A stretch of 64,000 nt of DNA from Rhynchosporium graminicola (taxonomy: Eukaryota; Ascomycota; Leotiomycetes; Helotiales; Ploettnerulaceae): NCBI GenBank assembly GCA_900074885.1, contig FJUW01000033.1:1049127-1113126 (forward strand), given 5' to 3'. The notes below the pieces were generated by a model, which ran no database searches, was not told the DNA's origin, and saw only the letters and a list, made by a program, of their open reading frames with translations. The number at the start of each line of letters is the position of its first letter. Within the stretch, counting starts at the first letter, position 1. The translations under genes were made by a program, and so were the position numbers. Shown here piece after piece: positions 1-12,378 of this stretch.

Positions 1-3000
1 AACGAGAAGATAAAGAAAGTTATATTATTAAAAGAGTCTATTAGTAAAATTATATTATAGTATAAAAGTAAGGCAGGCTTTATTAGAGATGAAAGATCAC
101 TTTAAGATATTAGAAGATGAAGAATTAAAGTAGTCTCTGAATATTAATTATAGAGAGCGTTATCTCTTTAGAAAGGAGAGAGAAAGCTTACTTTGAATAT
201 ATAAGGAGATTATATAAGTATATACTAGGCTATATAAGTAATTAGATATAATATAACTAGTAAAAGTAGATAATAAGTAAAAGTATGCGATATACCCTCT
301 ATAGCTATCTCTTAATATAAGGCTAGAGATTACTATTAATTATACGTATATCTTTATCTAGTTAGTGAATATAAACTACCCTAAGTAAGTAAAGAAGCTT
401 CGAAATAAAGAGGGTGAATTACACTATTTATATAGATTAATAAAAGAAGGTATAGATAAAGTATATAAATTAAATAAAGTCGAAGTAATACTTTAATTGA
501 AAAGTAAAATTAAGTAAATAAAGGAAATTATAAGACTATAGCCTTATTTATGATATAGATTTAGCTATTCTAAGGTATAAGTAATTATATCGAATATAAG
601 AGTAAAGATTAAATATTATATAAAAGCGTTCAGTTGAATAAAGTATAAATCGAAGTATAGTTTATATAACTTTTTAAGAGATATAAATAGTAATTATAAT
701 TAAGTAAATAATCTTACCTTATTATTATTTATTAATATAGAAGAGTAAAAGAAGCGCTCTAAGTAGCCTTATTTACTTATAAGAGTAAGTAACTGAAGCC
801 TTATAGGTATATAAACGCTTCTTATCTCATATATAAAGAGGTTCTTTTTCCTTTAAATATAATATATCGAAAGATTACCCGCGCCTGCCTCTCTTCTTAT
901 ATTATTAACTTTATTATAAAGCTTCTATTATTATTATATCTTCTAGGTCTCTAAATAAGAGATCGTAAAAGGATAAGTCTTCTAGATCTAAAGAATTTAA
1001 TATACGTTTTATATCTCGTTATTATATCGTAGATCGATCTCTTATTAATCTTAGAAGATCCTTTACTAATACTAGAAGATCCTCTACTACTAGAAGATCC
1101 TCTGCTACTTCTAGAAGATCCTCTACTAATACTAGATCTACTTATTATAATATCATAAGATTATTATATTTTTTTATTACTCTTAATTATTTAACTACTA
1201 TATCTATAATATAGTTCGATAGCTCTTACTCTAAGAAAGAAATCCCCTTTACTCTTTATTACCGCTTAGCTTAATCCTAATATAATCCTGAAATCTATTC
1301 TTTCTAATCTATTAATTATAATAATAGAGATAATAATAATTCTAAGCTTAAACTTAAGTAGTATAATCCCTTAGATAATCTATCTAATTATATCTGCGAA
1401 CTCTCTCTAATCCTCTAAAGAGCTAAATTAAGTATTATTCTTTCTTTTTTATCATCTTCTTATATACTAAAAGCTCTTTCTTCTTTAAAGAAGATTATTA
1501 TACTTTCCTATAGCTATGAACCTACTGCTATTACCCTAAGTCTGCTAAAGTAAACCGTGAGATAGATAAATAATCTTCTAATACTTCTCTTTATTAATCG
1601 TAATTCTTTCCTCTATATAAATATTCTAATATCTACTAAGTGAAGAAAATAATAATCCTTATTAAAGATATATTAGTATAAGTATTAAGAGAACTAGAAT
1701 AAAAAGTTACTACTTCTAGAATATAGCTATAAAGTCGAAGAGATATTACTCTTATGCCTCTTATAGCTACTATCTTACTACTCTGCAGATAATTACTTAA
1801 GCTAGATATTTCATAGAGGGAAAGAGAAATAGTACTAAGGAATCTATGAGTTTTTAATTCTAATCTTTTAATAAATACTTTAGCTAATTACTTAGTATCT
1901 TAAAAACTATCGTACGAATCTTTAATAAGTACTTAAAGATATAAAAGCAGAGAGAGCTTTAAAGAAAGGTAGTAGCGACATAGAATCAGATTCCGAGGTC
2001 GAAATTCTTAATATAAAGTCTATTAAGCTTAGATCTTCTCTAAAGAAAAGAGATCGTAGTAGTAGTGTAGATAGAGCTTCTACTAGGAAATTCGTAAGAT
2101 TATATAGTAATAGAACTACCTCTGAAGATAGAAAGTATTATACTAAGTATCGGATTAAGCGCTAGAAGAATAGTTTAGATTAAGTAGTTAGATTTTAATC
2201 TTCCTATATAAGTATTCGTAGATCCCTAAAAGCTTAGTTTTTTAGTCTGATTTCTATATAATAAGAATACGCTAAGTAGGCGACTTAATATACTATACTT
2301 AAAGCTCCTCTATCTATAATCTATGATTTCTAAAGTTCAAGAGAGATCTAAAAGCTTCGAATTTTTATTAAATAAGATTCTTTATAAGGCTATCTACTAG
2401 TATATTATTAATTAGTAGATAAGTTACTATGAATAATCCCTTAGTATACTCTTACTTAAGCTATATATTCTGATAATTAATATATTATAGTTTAGTAATT
2501 ATTCTCTCGCTTTTATTTATAATAAGCCTAATTATTTATTAGTTATTATAAAAGATCTTCTAAGTCTCTCTAATATTAAAAATAAGATCTTTAAAGAACC
2601 TCTAAAGAGTTATAGTCTCTATTACTTAGTTAGCTAATATAAATAGTTTAGCTTTAATTATTAAAGTTATAACTATATCTTATATTAAAGCTTTCTAGAT
2701 TACTAGCTCTTTATATATAAGGATTAGATATCCTTAAGATAATCTTCTAGAGTCTAGATTATTTATAAATAAAGTATTAGAAACGATTACTAAAACTCTT
2801 AAGTATTCTCCTTTATAAATAATCCCTAGAAAGCGAATACTATAAAGATATCGAATTAGCTATTAAATAGCTATAAAATAATCTAATAAGGGATTAGTTA
2901 AGTATTTAGAGAGCTATAAGATAGTATATAATATATCTAGTTATATTATAATTATAATATAAAGAACTAATCTTACTCTCTCTTAAAATACTTTAATTAA

Positions 3001-4875
3001 CTTCTTTAAAGCTTAGTTTAAGTTCTTAATAAGCTTAATTTAAGGAAATAATAAAATTAAGTAGTTTCTATCTATTTAATTAGAATTATATACGATTTTT
3101 TTATTATACTAATTATAAATAAGTAAGATAGTTTTAAGCTTTCTATTATAGAGTACTCTAATACTAAGTAATTACTTAATATTACTTAGAATATATATAT
3201 TATATTCAGTATTCAGATTATACTTAAAAACATATATTAGAGGAATAAGCGTTTATATCATATACTAATTATATAAGCTAATAAAAGCCCGATTTCGATT
3301 CCGAGCTTTAATACTACCTTTAATAATATATAAATCCTTGAATTACTATAACTACTTTCTTCTAATTATATTTAAATCTGCAGATAGTAAAGCTAAAATA
3401 TCTCTTTACTTAAGCTTTAAAAGCTTCGAGATACTTAAAGATTTTATCGTATTTCTTAGTTCTTAAAGTAAAGGTAATAATTAGTCTATTATACTCGCAC
3501 TTAATTAGAAGTAACTATAATCTCCCTTAGTATATTAGAAAGTCGAATAGATCTTATATTATCCTCTAAAATAGATAAGGGGATTTCCTTTCTAGTAGCT
3601 ATCTAGAGATCCTTTATAAAGTATATATAATTACGTAATACTTATATTTATATTTTCCTACTCTTTTAGTATTTACTACTCTTTAGGTATAGCTTATAAG
3701 CTTTCTAAGAGTATCTAGTATAAGATAACTAACTAGCTTATAGATACTATATCTTCTTAGAATCTTTTCTATTAATCACTCTTTAAGCTAATTTTATAAT
3801 AGATCTTTTAATAAATAGATCTAGAGATAAGTATATCTATATAAAGTAGACTACTATACTTATTATATTTAAAAGAAAGATAGATAATCTAAATAAGCTT
3901 TATATTTAAAGAATACTAGATTCTATCTTCATTTAAGCTTTCGAATAACTAGATAAGAGATCTATAAGATTCCTTCTTCTCTCTATTATAAATTATAATT
4001 TAATCTATAATACTAGATCCTTAAGTCTAATTATCGAGTCTCTAAAATAATATTAGTATAAAAACTATTTATTATTATAATATTATAAAGCTGAAGATTA
4101 AAGTACTTTTTATTTAAATTTAAATAGACTCTTTCTATTAGCTGAGTTCTACGCTTACTAATAAGCGTTTAGAAAGTTCTACTCTCTGTATAATTATTAT
4201 TCTCTAATTTAGGCTAAATAGTAGCGATATAGTATATTAATATATTATCCTTATTATTCAATCCTTTTATACTTATTACTAAGGATTTCGAACCTTTTTC
4301 TACTTCTAAACTATTAAGTATATTATTTATATTAAAAGCCTACTATATATATTCTATATAATCCTTAAAGATCTGAAGATTAGTTCTGATTTACTAACTT
4401 AATACTATAGCTTTTTACTTTAATATAAAATATAAAGATACTAAGCTGTTTTTCATTAGTATCTATAAGATTGATTATATCTTATAAGATCGCTTGGATA
4501 GTAATTCTTCTAAAGATCCTAATACTAAATAACTTATAGCTAAGAAACTATCGAAATAATACTAGACTCTTAAAGAGGCCTTATTAAAGCGGGATTCTAA
4601 TATCCTTTTATTATATTATTCGTATAATTATAAGAATGTCTTAGAATAACTATTACTTAATATATATTCGCTCTTATATTAATAATCTAAAAAGAAAATA
4701 TTAGTAACTAAAGAATATCTTCTAAATAACTTAGATAAGAGATTTATCGAATTTAGTTAAAGACCTTTTATAACTTTTATATTATTTATTAAAAAGGCTA
4801 ATAAAGATTTATAATTCTATATTAACTATCGAAAACTTAATACGATTACTTATAAGGATATAGCTTTATAAATTA
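1..4875 (+). mobile_element. RIP-degraded Ty3/gypsy relic A (left part)
   Basis: This is AT-rich DNA with no open frame of useful length and very few CA or TG dinucleotides, as expected after RIP. The assignment rests on its right end. From about 4705 a plus-strand frame broken by TAG/TAA codons reads like the start of a gypsy reverse transcriptase, and the same domain resumes near 6060. The left 4 kb presumably holds gag and protease, but I recognise no motif there except a short Ser/Arg-rich repeat near 1.06-1.14 kb. I see no LTR at the left edge, so the element probably starts outside the window. The strand is given by the reverse transcriptase frame. Confidence 0.55.
1058..1142 (+). repeat. 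Short direct repeat, Arg/Ser-rich when translated
   Basis: About four imperfect copies of a unit containing CTAGAAGATCCTCTACT follow one another with variable short spacers. In one plus-strand frame they read as RRSS-type runs separated by Thr/Asn. The repeat probably belongs to the disordered tail of a decayed gag protein in the surrounding retroelement, since no functional gene is present. Confidence 0.5.
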
Positions 4876-6016
4876 CTATATTTTTATTCTAATCTACTTC
4901 TGCTTTATTATTATTATTACTAGAAAGTAAATCGAAAAAATAATATACTCTATAGTTAGGTAGCTAGATAGCTATAATATATTAATATAGATAATTATAC
5001 TTATCTTTTAGTTAGTTTATATACTTATAAGAGCTCTTTAAGATAGAATAATACTAATAGAGCTTTATATTGAGCTTAGTAAATAAGTAAAGAAGATCTA
5101 TAATTAGAGTATTATTATACTTTAGCTTAATAAAGCTATAAATATAATATAGATATTATACGCGATACGCTATCGAAAGCGACTAGCTAGAACTAATAGA
5201 GATACTATATATATTAGTATTACTACTTTATTATAGTCTTATATCTTCTCTTACTATTAAATCTAACTCTAAAGAAAGAAAAGAACTTACTAGTAATATA
5301 TTTATTTTATTTATTTTAAGATCGATTAATATATAAGATTATAATAATAATACTATAATAATTAATAAAGCTAACTCTTAGAGTATATTATATTATAAGC
5401 TAGAGAGAAGTACTACTTATAACTTAAGTAGTTATTATTAATAAAAAGAGAAAGTTTCTAATATTAATAAAGCTCTTTCTTTATATTTCGTACGCTCTAT
5501 TTAAACTCGCTTTCTTTTATAAATAGATAAAGTAAATATATTTTATTATCTAATTTGAAAGCTATAACTAATATAATACTATTATTACAATATAACTAGT
5601 GAGTTATTATTAAAGATAATACTATTATTAGATAATCGCTAATACTTATTATACGAAATCTCAAGAAAATATTTAAAATAAAGATTATATTCTAATATTA
5701 AGTATTATCTTCTGAGCTTAAGAATAAGCTCTTCTTATAAAAGAGATAATATAATAATAGCTTATCTAAAAGTTATATAAATAGAAGGATATAGACTAAG
5801 CTCGGGTTTATTAGATATCTTAATAAATTAGCAGCTGACTTAATAAATTTATAGATTAATATTAGTATATATATATAAAGGGTCTTATACTCTAATTCTC
5901 TTCTTTTTCTCTTTTTATCTTTTTATTCCTTAGTAGTAGATTATATAAGATCGCTCTTAGCTTCTCTACTTATTTTATCTCTATTCGTATATCGCCTTAA
6001 GTCTTATATTATTATA
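4876..6016 (+). mobile_element. Retroelement fragment inserted in the reverse transcriptase, ending in an LTR
   Basis: This block interrupts the reverse transcriptase of relic A. Its right end is an LTR-like sequence (5750-6016) that aligns along its length with the solo LTR at 24203-24479. A purine-rich stretch (AAAAGAGATAA) sits directly before that LTR, as a polypurine tract would, which suggests plus orientation. No matching LTR was found at the left end, so the insertion is partial or its 5' LTR was lost. The interior is RIP-mutated and gave no protein motif. Confidence 0.5.
5750..6016 (+). repeat. LTR, RIP-mutated copy of the 24.2-kb solo LTR
   Basis: It shares with 24203-24479 a left end (TATAATAATAGCTTATC against TGTGACGATAGCTTACC), a TATA-rich core just before a pyrimidine-rich stretch, and the block TTAGTAGTAGATTATATAAG. 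Nearly all differences are transitions that turn CA/TG into TA, so this copy was RIPed and the 24-kb copy was hardly touched. Confidence 0.65.
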
Positions 6017-9000
6017 TTTACTTTAGAGTTATAATAGATTCGATATATAATAATAGTATATAAACGAAATATTACTAAACTATTTAGACGATTTCTATAT
6101 AGCTTATTTAAATAAAATTCTTATCTACTTAGAAGTAATTTAAGATTATAAAAAGTATATTAAATTAATATCTAATATTAAATAGATATTAACTTATAAG
6201 TAGATATTTAGAAAAGCGAATTTAATATTATTTAAACTAAATACTATAAAACTATTATTATTACTAATAAAATCGAATCGGATCCTGAGAAGATAACTCT
6301 ATTAGTAAGTTAGAAGTACTTTAAAATAGTCACTATTATTAGATCCTTCTTAGGATTTTATAGCTTCTATAGACTTTAGTCTTATTACTGAATCTCTCTT
6401 AATACTTGTTAGCCTTATTATATTATAAAACAACTTTACTAATAATTATAAGAGAGCTTTCGATAACTTATAATAATAGCTACTATTAATAAAGAAACTA
6501 TAATACTTCGATCTGAAACTATAAACTAAATTAGAAACTAATATTTCTAATAGTATTATAGCTAAAGTAATCTCTTAATTGATATTATAAGCTTAGCGTA
6601 GATCCTGATACTAATACTATCTTAGCACTAGAAAGCTAATAGTATTACTTAATAATAATATGAGATCACGTGATATATTAGATTACTAGACGGTCTTAGA
6701 GGCTTATGCGCCCTATAAGATATCTTATATAGCTAGCATAAGGAAACTAAGGTTCCATATCAGACTAATACTTCTGCTATTAGATAAGTGCTTCGTGCTT
6801 CAACTTAGATAATAATTAATAATTACTTATAATATCTTAATTCTAATTAGAATCTGAACTTCTTATTTATATTACTTTATAGCTAATATTAATTAATAAG
6901 CTTATTATTCGTATACTAATTAGAACTAGGAATATTATACTTTAAGTACTTTACTTAAAGTATTATTAATAAGAGCAAAATAGCCCTTAAAGAAGGATTA
7001 GTTATAAGAGAAGAGTCCTAAGCTAATAAAGTTAAGAAGACTAATAAGTTATTTCGCCTCGGGTTAACTTATTTAATACTTATCATAGAAAGTATAATAA
7101 CCTAAGATAATTTATCCTTTAGTACTAAATATATCTTACGTTTAATAGAGACTAGTTTAAAGCAGACTCCCTTAAGGTATTATAGATTACTTCGTTCCTT
7201 TATAATACTATAGCTTATTAAATCGAACTAGCTTTAAGTATTTTCTTGGTTAATCGATATCCAACCGGGACTTATTCTATTGCTATAACTGGGAAAGATT
7301 AAGTTATCTTTCGAACTATCGCAGGTTTTACTACTACTAGTAGTAGAGTCTTCAGCTAAGAAAAAGAACTAAACTGAAAAATACTTATTCGGAATTTAAT
7401 AATAAGGATTTATTTACGAATATACTACTAAGTTCTATTATAAGATTAGACTAATAATAGATTAAGAGCCTAGTACTACTAAGGCTTTAAGGACTATATT
7501 AAGGATGAGCTCTCTAAGACTAAAAAATTAGATAACTTAAAGGATATAATTAAATCTTCTATTATTATTAAAAATAAATAAATCTAGAAATTAGCGAAAG
7601 AGAAAGAAGTATACTTTATACTTACTTACTTCTGAAAACCCTAATTTCTTTAGCGATATAATAAATATTAGAGAAACTTTTAGCTTTACTCGAATAATAA
7701 ATATAATTATTATAATCTAATAGAAATAAATAAGATAAAGAGAAGTTCTAAAGGCTAAGCTAAGATATATAAACGCTAAGATAAAAGCTTAAATTATATA
7801 TATAATAAGCTAGGATACTTTGTATACGATTATTCTTAGAAGGAAAAATAAGAAGGAAAACCTTAGAATAAACTTAAGAGAGAATTCGAATTAGCGGAAA
7901 AGAAGCTAGATTACTAAGAAGCTTCTATCGTAGAATAGAGCTCATAGGAATTTATAGCTTATAAATCTAATAAAGAATTCGAAGAGAACTAAGTTAAACT
8001 TCTAGATAAAAATTAAGAGAGCTAGATTATTAGAGATAAACAAACTTATCGATATAATAATATTTTATATAATAATAAGAATTAGACTCTTCGAAGATAT
8101 AATAATAAAAGAAGAATATAAGCTTATAATAGAACTAAGTTCGATTTTATAGAATATTACTAAACTTATAATATACTCGACTAAGATATAGATTACGTAT
8201 AGCTTATTATAATACTATTATTATTATATTCTAAGTAAATATAAGGAATATTAAGAAACGACTAGATTATTATATAGCTTACCTCGAAGAAGAACTTGAA
8301 CTAAAAGAAATCGAATAATTAGATTAACTTCTTCGAATTAAGAATACTTAGGCTATTATGAAGGAAATAAGAAAGAAGCGTTATTAGTAAAAGAGATAAT
8401 ACTTATTAGAACTAATAACTTATTAGAGAATAGTACTAGATCTTATCTAAGGATAAGCTGATCTCTATTAATTTATAGTTTATATCTTAATTACTTATAA
8501 ACCTAGCTTTATAACTTAGTTAAATAAAATAATAAGAATAATTATTAAAGAAGTATATAATTACTTCTTAATAGAACTACTCTATTTAGCTTATTACTAT
8601 TAGAGAGTTCGATTAGTTAATCTTATTAATTATAATAGATAATATTAAGATTAAAGTACTTATCGATTTAGAAGTAATAAGATATTCTATAAACTTAACT
8701 TTTATTAAGAAATAGAATATTCCTATTACTATTAACTTAAAACTATATCGCTTAATCTTAGTAGATAGAAAGAATACCGGTTTAGATAGATAAGTATATA
8801 GAAAGATAAGAGAAATAAAAATAGTTATTAATAGATATAAAGAAATACTTTACTTTAAGATTATATTTACTATATAATATAGTATTATATTCAGAATTTT
8901 ATGGCTATATAATATAATATTATATTCGTAATAATATTATATTCGTAATATTATAGCTATATAATTATAATCTTAATATAAACTGAATAACTAAGAGAGT

Positions 9001-9159
9001 TATATTTAGTAATTATAAATATAAGTATAATTAATTAGCTAGTAAATAAGAGGCTAGCGCTACTTTCTTAATAATAATACTTATAGACTCTAGTTCATTA
9101 AGTTAGATTCCTAGTTAGTTAGAACTTACGAATTATCTTAGTTAGATAGATAAAATTAT

Positions 9160-10450
9160 TCGAGAATAACTACTTAAATTATATAAGAAGTTCTTAAAAA
9201 TATTTAAAGATCTATAAGATATAAGAGCTTTACTTAAGTATAAACCTTATGATTATAAGATAAACTTTAAAGATAGATCTATACTTATTATAAAGAAGCT
9301 TCGCTATTATAACTATAATACTATAAGTATACTTAAGAAGTCTTAAGAGTTAGATATAAAGAAAGAATAGATTCAGAAATCTAAGTTATTATATACTATT
9401 AATATATTAGTAATTAAGAAAGTAGGATATTATAAAGGAAGGCTTTATAGAGACTATTAAATAATTAATAATAGGATTATAAGAGATATATACTTTTTAC
9501 TAAATATATAATATACATATTATTAGCTAGCTAAAGTAAAGATATATACTAAATTATATTAATAGAATATATTTAATTTCATTCGAATTAAGAAGAGATA
9601 CGAGTAGAAAACTGCTTTCGTATTATATTTAGAGCTATAAGAATATATAGTAATAATACTATTCAACTTAACTAATACTTTAGTTATATATTAAAGATAA
9701 AATAATAATATTCTTAAGGATTTTATTAAGAAGCTCGCTATATACTATCTAGATAATATCTTAGTATATTCGGAAACTATCGAAATATACTAAAGCTATA
9801 TTATCTAAGTTATAAAAGCTTTATATAAAGTAGATTCTAAATTGAAATTATTAAAATATAGATTCTTAGTTGAATAAGTTACTTTTCTAAGATATATTAT
9901 TCGCTTAGAAGAGATAAGTATTAATCTAGAGAAAATAAGAGATATAAAGAAATAAGAGTCTTTAAAGAATATTAAGGATATATAATTATATTTAGGTCTT
10001 ACTAACTTCTAATAATAGTTTATTAGAAACTATTCTAAGATTGTTAAACTACTTATAAGCCTAATAAGAAAAAGTATTCCTCTTATATAGACTAGCTAAT
10101 ATAAGAAGGCCTTTTAATAAATTAAGAAATAATTTATAAGAGAACTAATTATATATAGTTTCGATAGAGATAAAGAAAATATAATAGAAATAAATAATTT
10201 AGATACTTATACTAATATAATATACTTATAGTAAGATAATAAAAGACGATTATACTTATTTACTTATTTTTCAGAGAAGATATATTCGATTAAATATAAT
10301 TATATTATCTATAAGAAATAACTTATAGCGATTATTAAAGTACTTAAATACTTGAAAATATACTTATAAGAAGCTAAGTTCCCTATTTTTTTATACTAAT
10401 TATATAAATCTCTGAACTTTTATAATTATTAAGATCTTAGATAATTATCG
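9160..10450 (+). pseudogene. Gypsy reverse transcriptase and RNase H remnant
   Basis: Despite many in-frame stops the plus strand still reads through recognisable blocks. FLKIFKDL, then KKRYE-stop-KTAF, correspond to the RT palm. YLDNILVYSETIE corresponds to the YxDD catalytic box, with one Asp replaced by Asn. LGLTNF is the connection, and FSEKIYSIKYNYIIYKKQLIAII near 10275-10340 is the RNase H core. Stops fall at expected Gln and Trp codons (TAG/TAA for CAG, CAA or TGG), which is the RIP pattern. Confidence 0.7.
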
Positions 10451-11589
10451 ATTAGCTTAATAGTCCGAGGAACTTATTTCTTTAAATCTAGTTATTAAGT
10501 ATATATAAAATAAAGATAATATCTAAGTAGATACTTTAAGTATATTATTAGATTATAAAGATAATAAGATCTATAGTTAGATCGATTTAAATATAATAAA
10601 AAAGAAGATTAATTATTATAGATATTCTATCTAAATCGAAAGATATATCTAACTGCTAGTGTTCTAATGATATAATTTTCATCCCGTTAGGCTTAGCGTC
10701 GAAATTAAATACTTATATATATATAGTCTTAGTAGATCTATAATATCTGAGATTTATTTTTTATAAATATATATTTTAAAAAGGCTATATAAGATAGTTT
10801 TAAAACCTCTAATCTATATATAAGCTTAGATAACTAATATATAACTTTTAATAAGAAGATATTTCGAGATATATTAGTAAGATCCACTTTTATTAATATA
10901 TAAATAAATATCTTAAAAAGGAGATTTATTAAATATATTATCTAAGTTAAATAAGTTAGAATATATATAAGTACTTAAAATATAAAAATTATTTAATCTA
11001 TTTTATAAAGCAGCTTAGTTATAATCGATCTCTCTTACTAGTATCTCTATATATAGCTTATTATATAAGATATTATTATATAAATAAACAATAAAAGTAG
11101 AGCAGGCTTAAAATATTTCAAAGACTATTATAATTTTAATATATTTAAATATAACTTTACTATTTTAATCTAAAATAAAATAAGTTAAGAGGCCAAAACA
11201 GATCATTTACTACGATGCACCTTTTAATTAAAAAAGAAATCTACTTCTTTAAAGTTTCAAAAATTATCGTATTTGAAGCGATCTAATTATATAACGAGAT
11301 CGCTTTACTTCGATGGCTAGATAATAGAGATATAATTACTAATGTTCGAGAAGATATTATAATTAAGCAGGAAATGAAAAGTCCTTAGTATAATAATATA
11401 TTAAAAGAAGCTTAGAAAAAAGATAGATTATCCTTAGATAAGACTAGGGAACTTATTATTATAAATATAATTAAGAATAGTATTATGCGAGTGCATAGAA
11501 AAATTTAGCTTCTATTAAGTTTAGTATAAATATATATTAAGAAATAATACGAGCTTCCTGCGAATAGATATTAAAAGATATAGAGAATA

Positions 11590-11915
11590 TATCTAAGAAT
11601 TTCAAGAAACTACTAGTTAGCAGGACTCTAATATATATTTGAAGAAGTATTAGCTAACTATAATACATATATTAAGAATAAGTCTTCTTAATATATATCT
11701 TATAAGTAGATAATCATAATACTAATACCTCTAACCTCTTAGAAATCGATCTTATAGGACGTTATAAAGCTATTAATACTATCGAAGGATCTGATTATAG
11801 AAGTTAGCTATAATATAATACTTATTATTATATAAAAGCTTACTAAATATATCATATTAGTACTAGTCTTATCTACTCTTATAACTGAATATCTAGTATA
11901 AGTATTATCTTAAGG
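11590..11915 (+). pseudogene. Gypsy integrase fragment
   Basis: The plus frame shows CNTYIKNKSS, a derivative of the zinc-finger/linker block CxxCxxxKSS. About 55 codons later comes YNIILIIILKLTKYIILV, which corresponds to the integrase strand around the first catalytic Asp (usual form D-x-I-x-V-I-V-D-R-L-T-K). The catalytic Asp-Arg pair has been lost. The fragment ends at the border of the unique gene island. Confidence 0.6.
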
Positions 11916-12378
11916 AAGTAGTCTTTAACTACGCTAGACCCTTCATATTCTAATATCCTTTGAGATAATATCTTTTTCTCTTGCGAATAATAATATTCAA
12001 TCTCTTCGAACTTGCAATATCTTCTGCTTATTCTACTTTCTAAAACTGCCTATCTACATAAATAATAGCCGTAGTAAGTTTCTGAATTTAACCTGTAGTC
12101 TTCTAATGATTTCCGAGAGTATATTATATTTACTCTCTGCTTCAAGACTTGAAACTTCATATTTCCTCGAGTTCTGTAAAGTAAATTCTAATATATCCAC
12201 TGAAGTATGCCGTTTATAAATAGGTACTAATACGAAAAATCGACGAGCTATTGAAAGATTTACTACTCTTAATTTTTCTTATAATTTGTCTTCTCCTCAC
12301 GAGCATAATCCTCTATAACTAGACGCCTCTCTGATACCCGGTTCTGATACTAAACCGAGCTCTTTCAAATACTCATAT
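11916..12378. other. Unique 3' flank of the FAD oxidoreductase gene
   Basis: CA and TG dinucleotides reappear from about 11.93 kb and mark the edge of the gene island. No open frame or repeat relationship was seen. The stretch probably contains the 3' UTR of the minus-strand gene that ends at 12379. Confidence 0.5.

Larger units (their letters stand above)
4705..6640 (+). pseudogene. Gypsy reverse transcriptase, broken by RIP and split by an insertion
   Basis: The first half (about 4705-4872) shows EYLLNNLDKRFIE followed by FIKKANKDL, a stop, and NYRKLNTITYKD. These match the finger/palm start of Ty3/gypsy reverse transcriptases. The next recognisable block, INEILLNYLDDFYIAYLNKI, is only found from about 6055 and leads into LIYLE and then the connection to RNase H (RSFLGFYSFYR near 6330-6380). 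In an intact enzyme these blocks lie roughly 250 nt apart. Here they are about 1.2 kb apart, and the extra DNA ends in an LTR (5750-6016). Many Gln/Trp codons have become stops, so the gene is dead. Confidence 0.7.
6641..11915 (+). mobile_element. Ty3/gypsy relic B, truncated at its right end
   Basis: Broken plus-strand frames give, in order, a charged gag-like region (about 7.3-8.5 kb), an aspartic-protease-like stretch (about 8.6-8.8 kb), reverse transcriptase and RNase H (9.16-10.45 kb) and integrase (about 11.6-11.9 kb). The order protease, RT, RNase H, integrase identifies Ty3/gypsy. The integrase stops abruptly near 11.91 kb where CA/TG-containing unique DNA begins, so the right end and 3' LTR are missing. 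About 1.1 kb between RNase H and integrase is not recognisable and may contain another insertion. The 8.88-8.96 kb stretch contains short palindromic AT repeats (TATTATATTCGTAAT). Confidence 0.65.
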
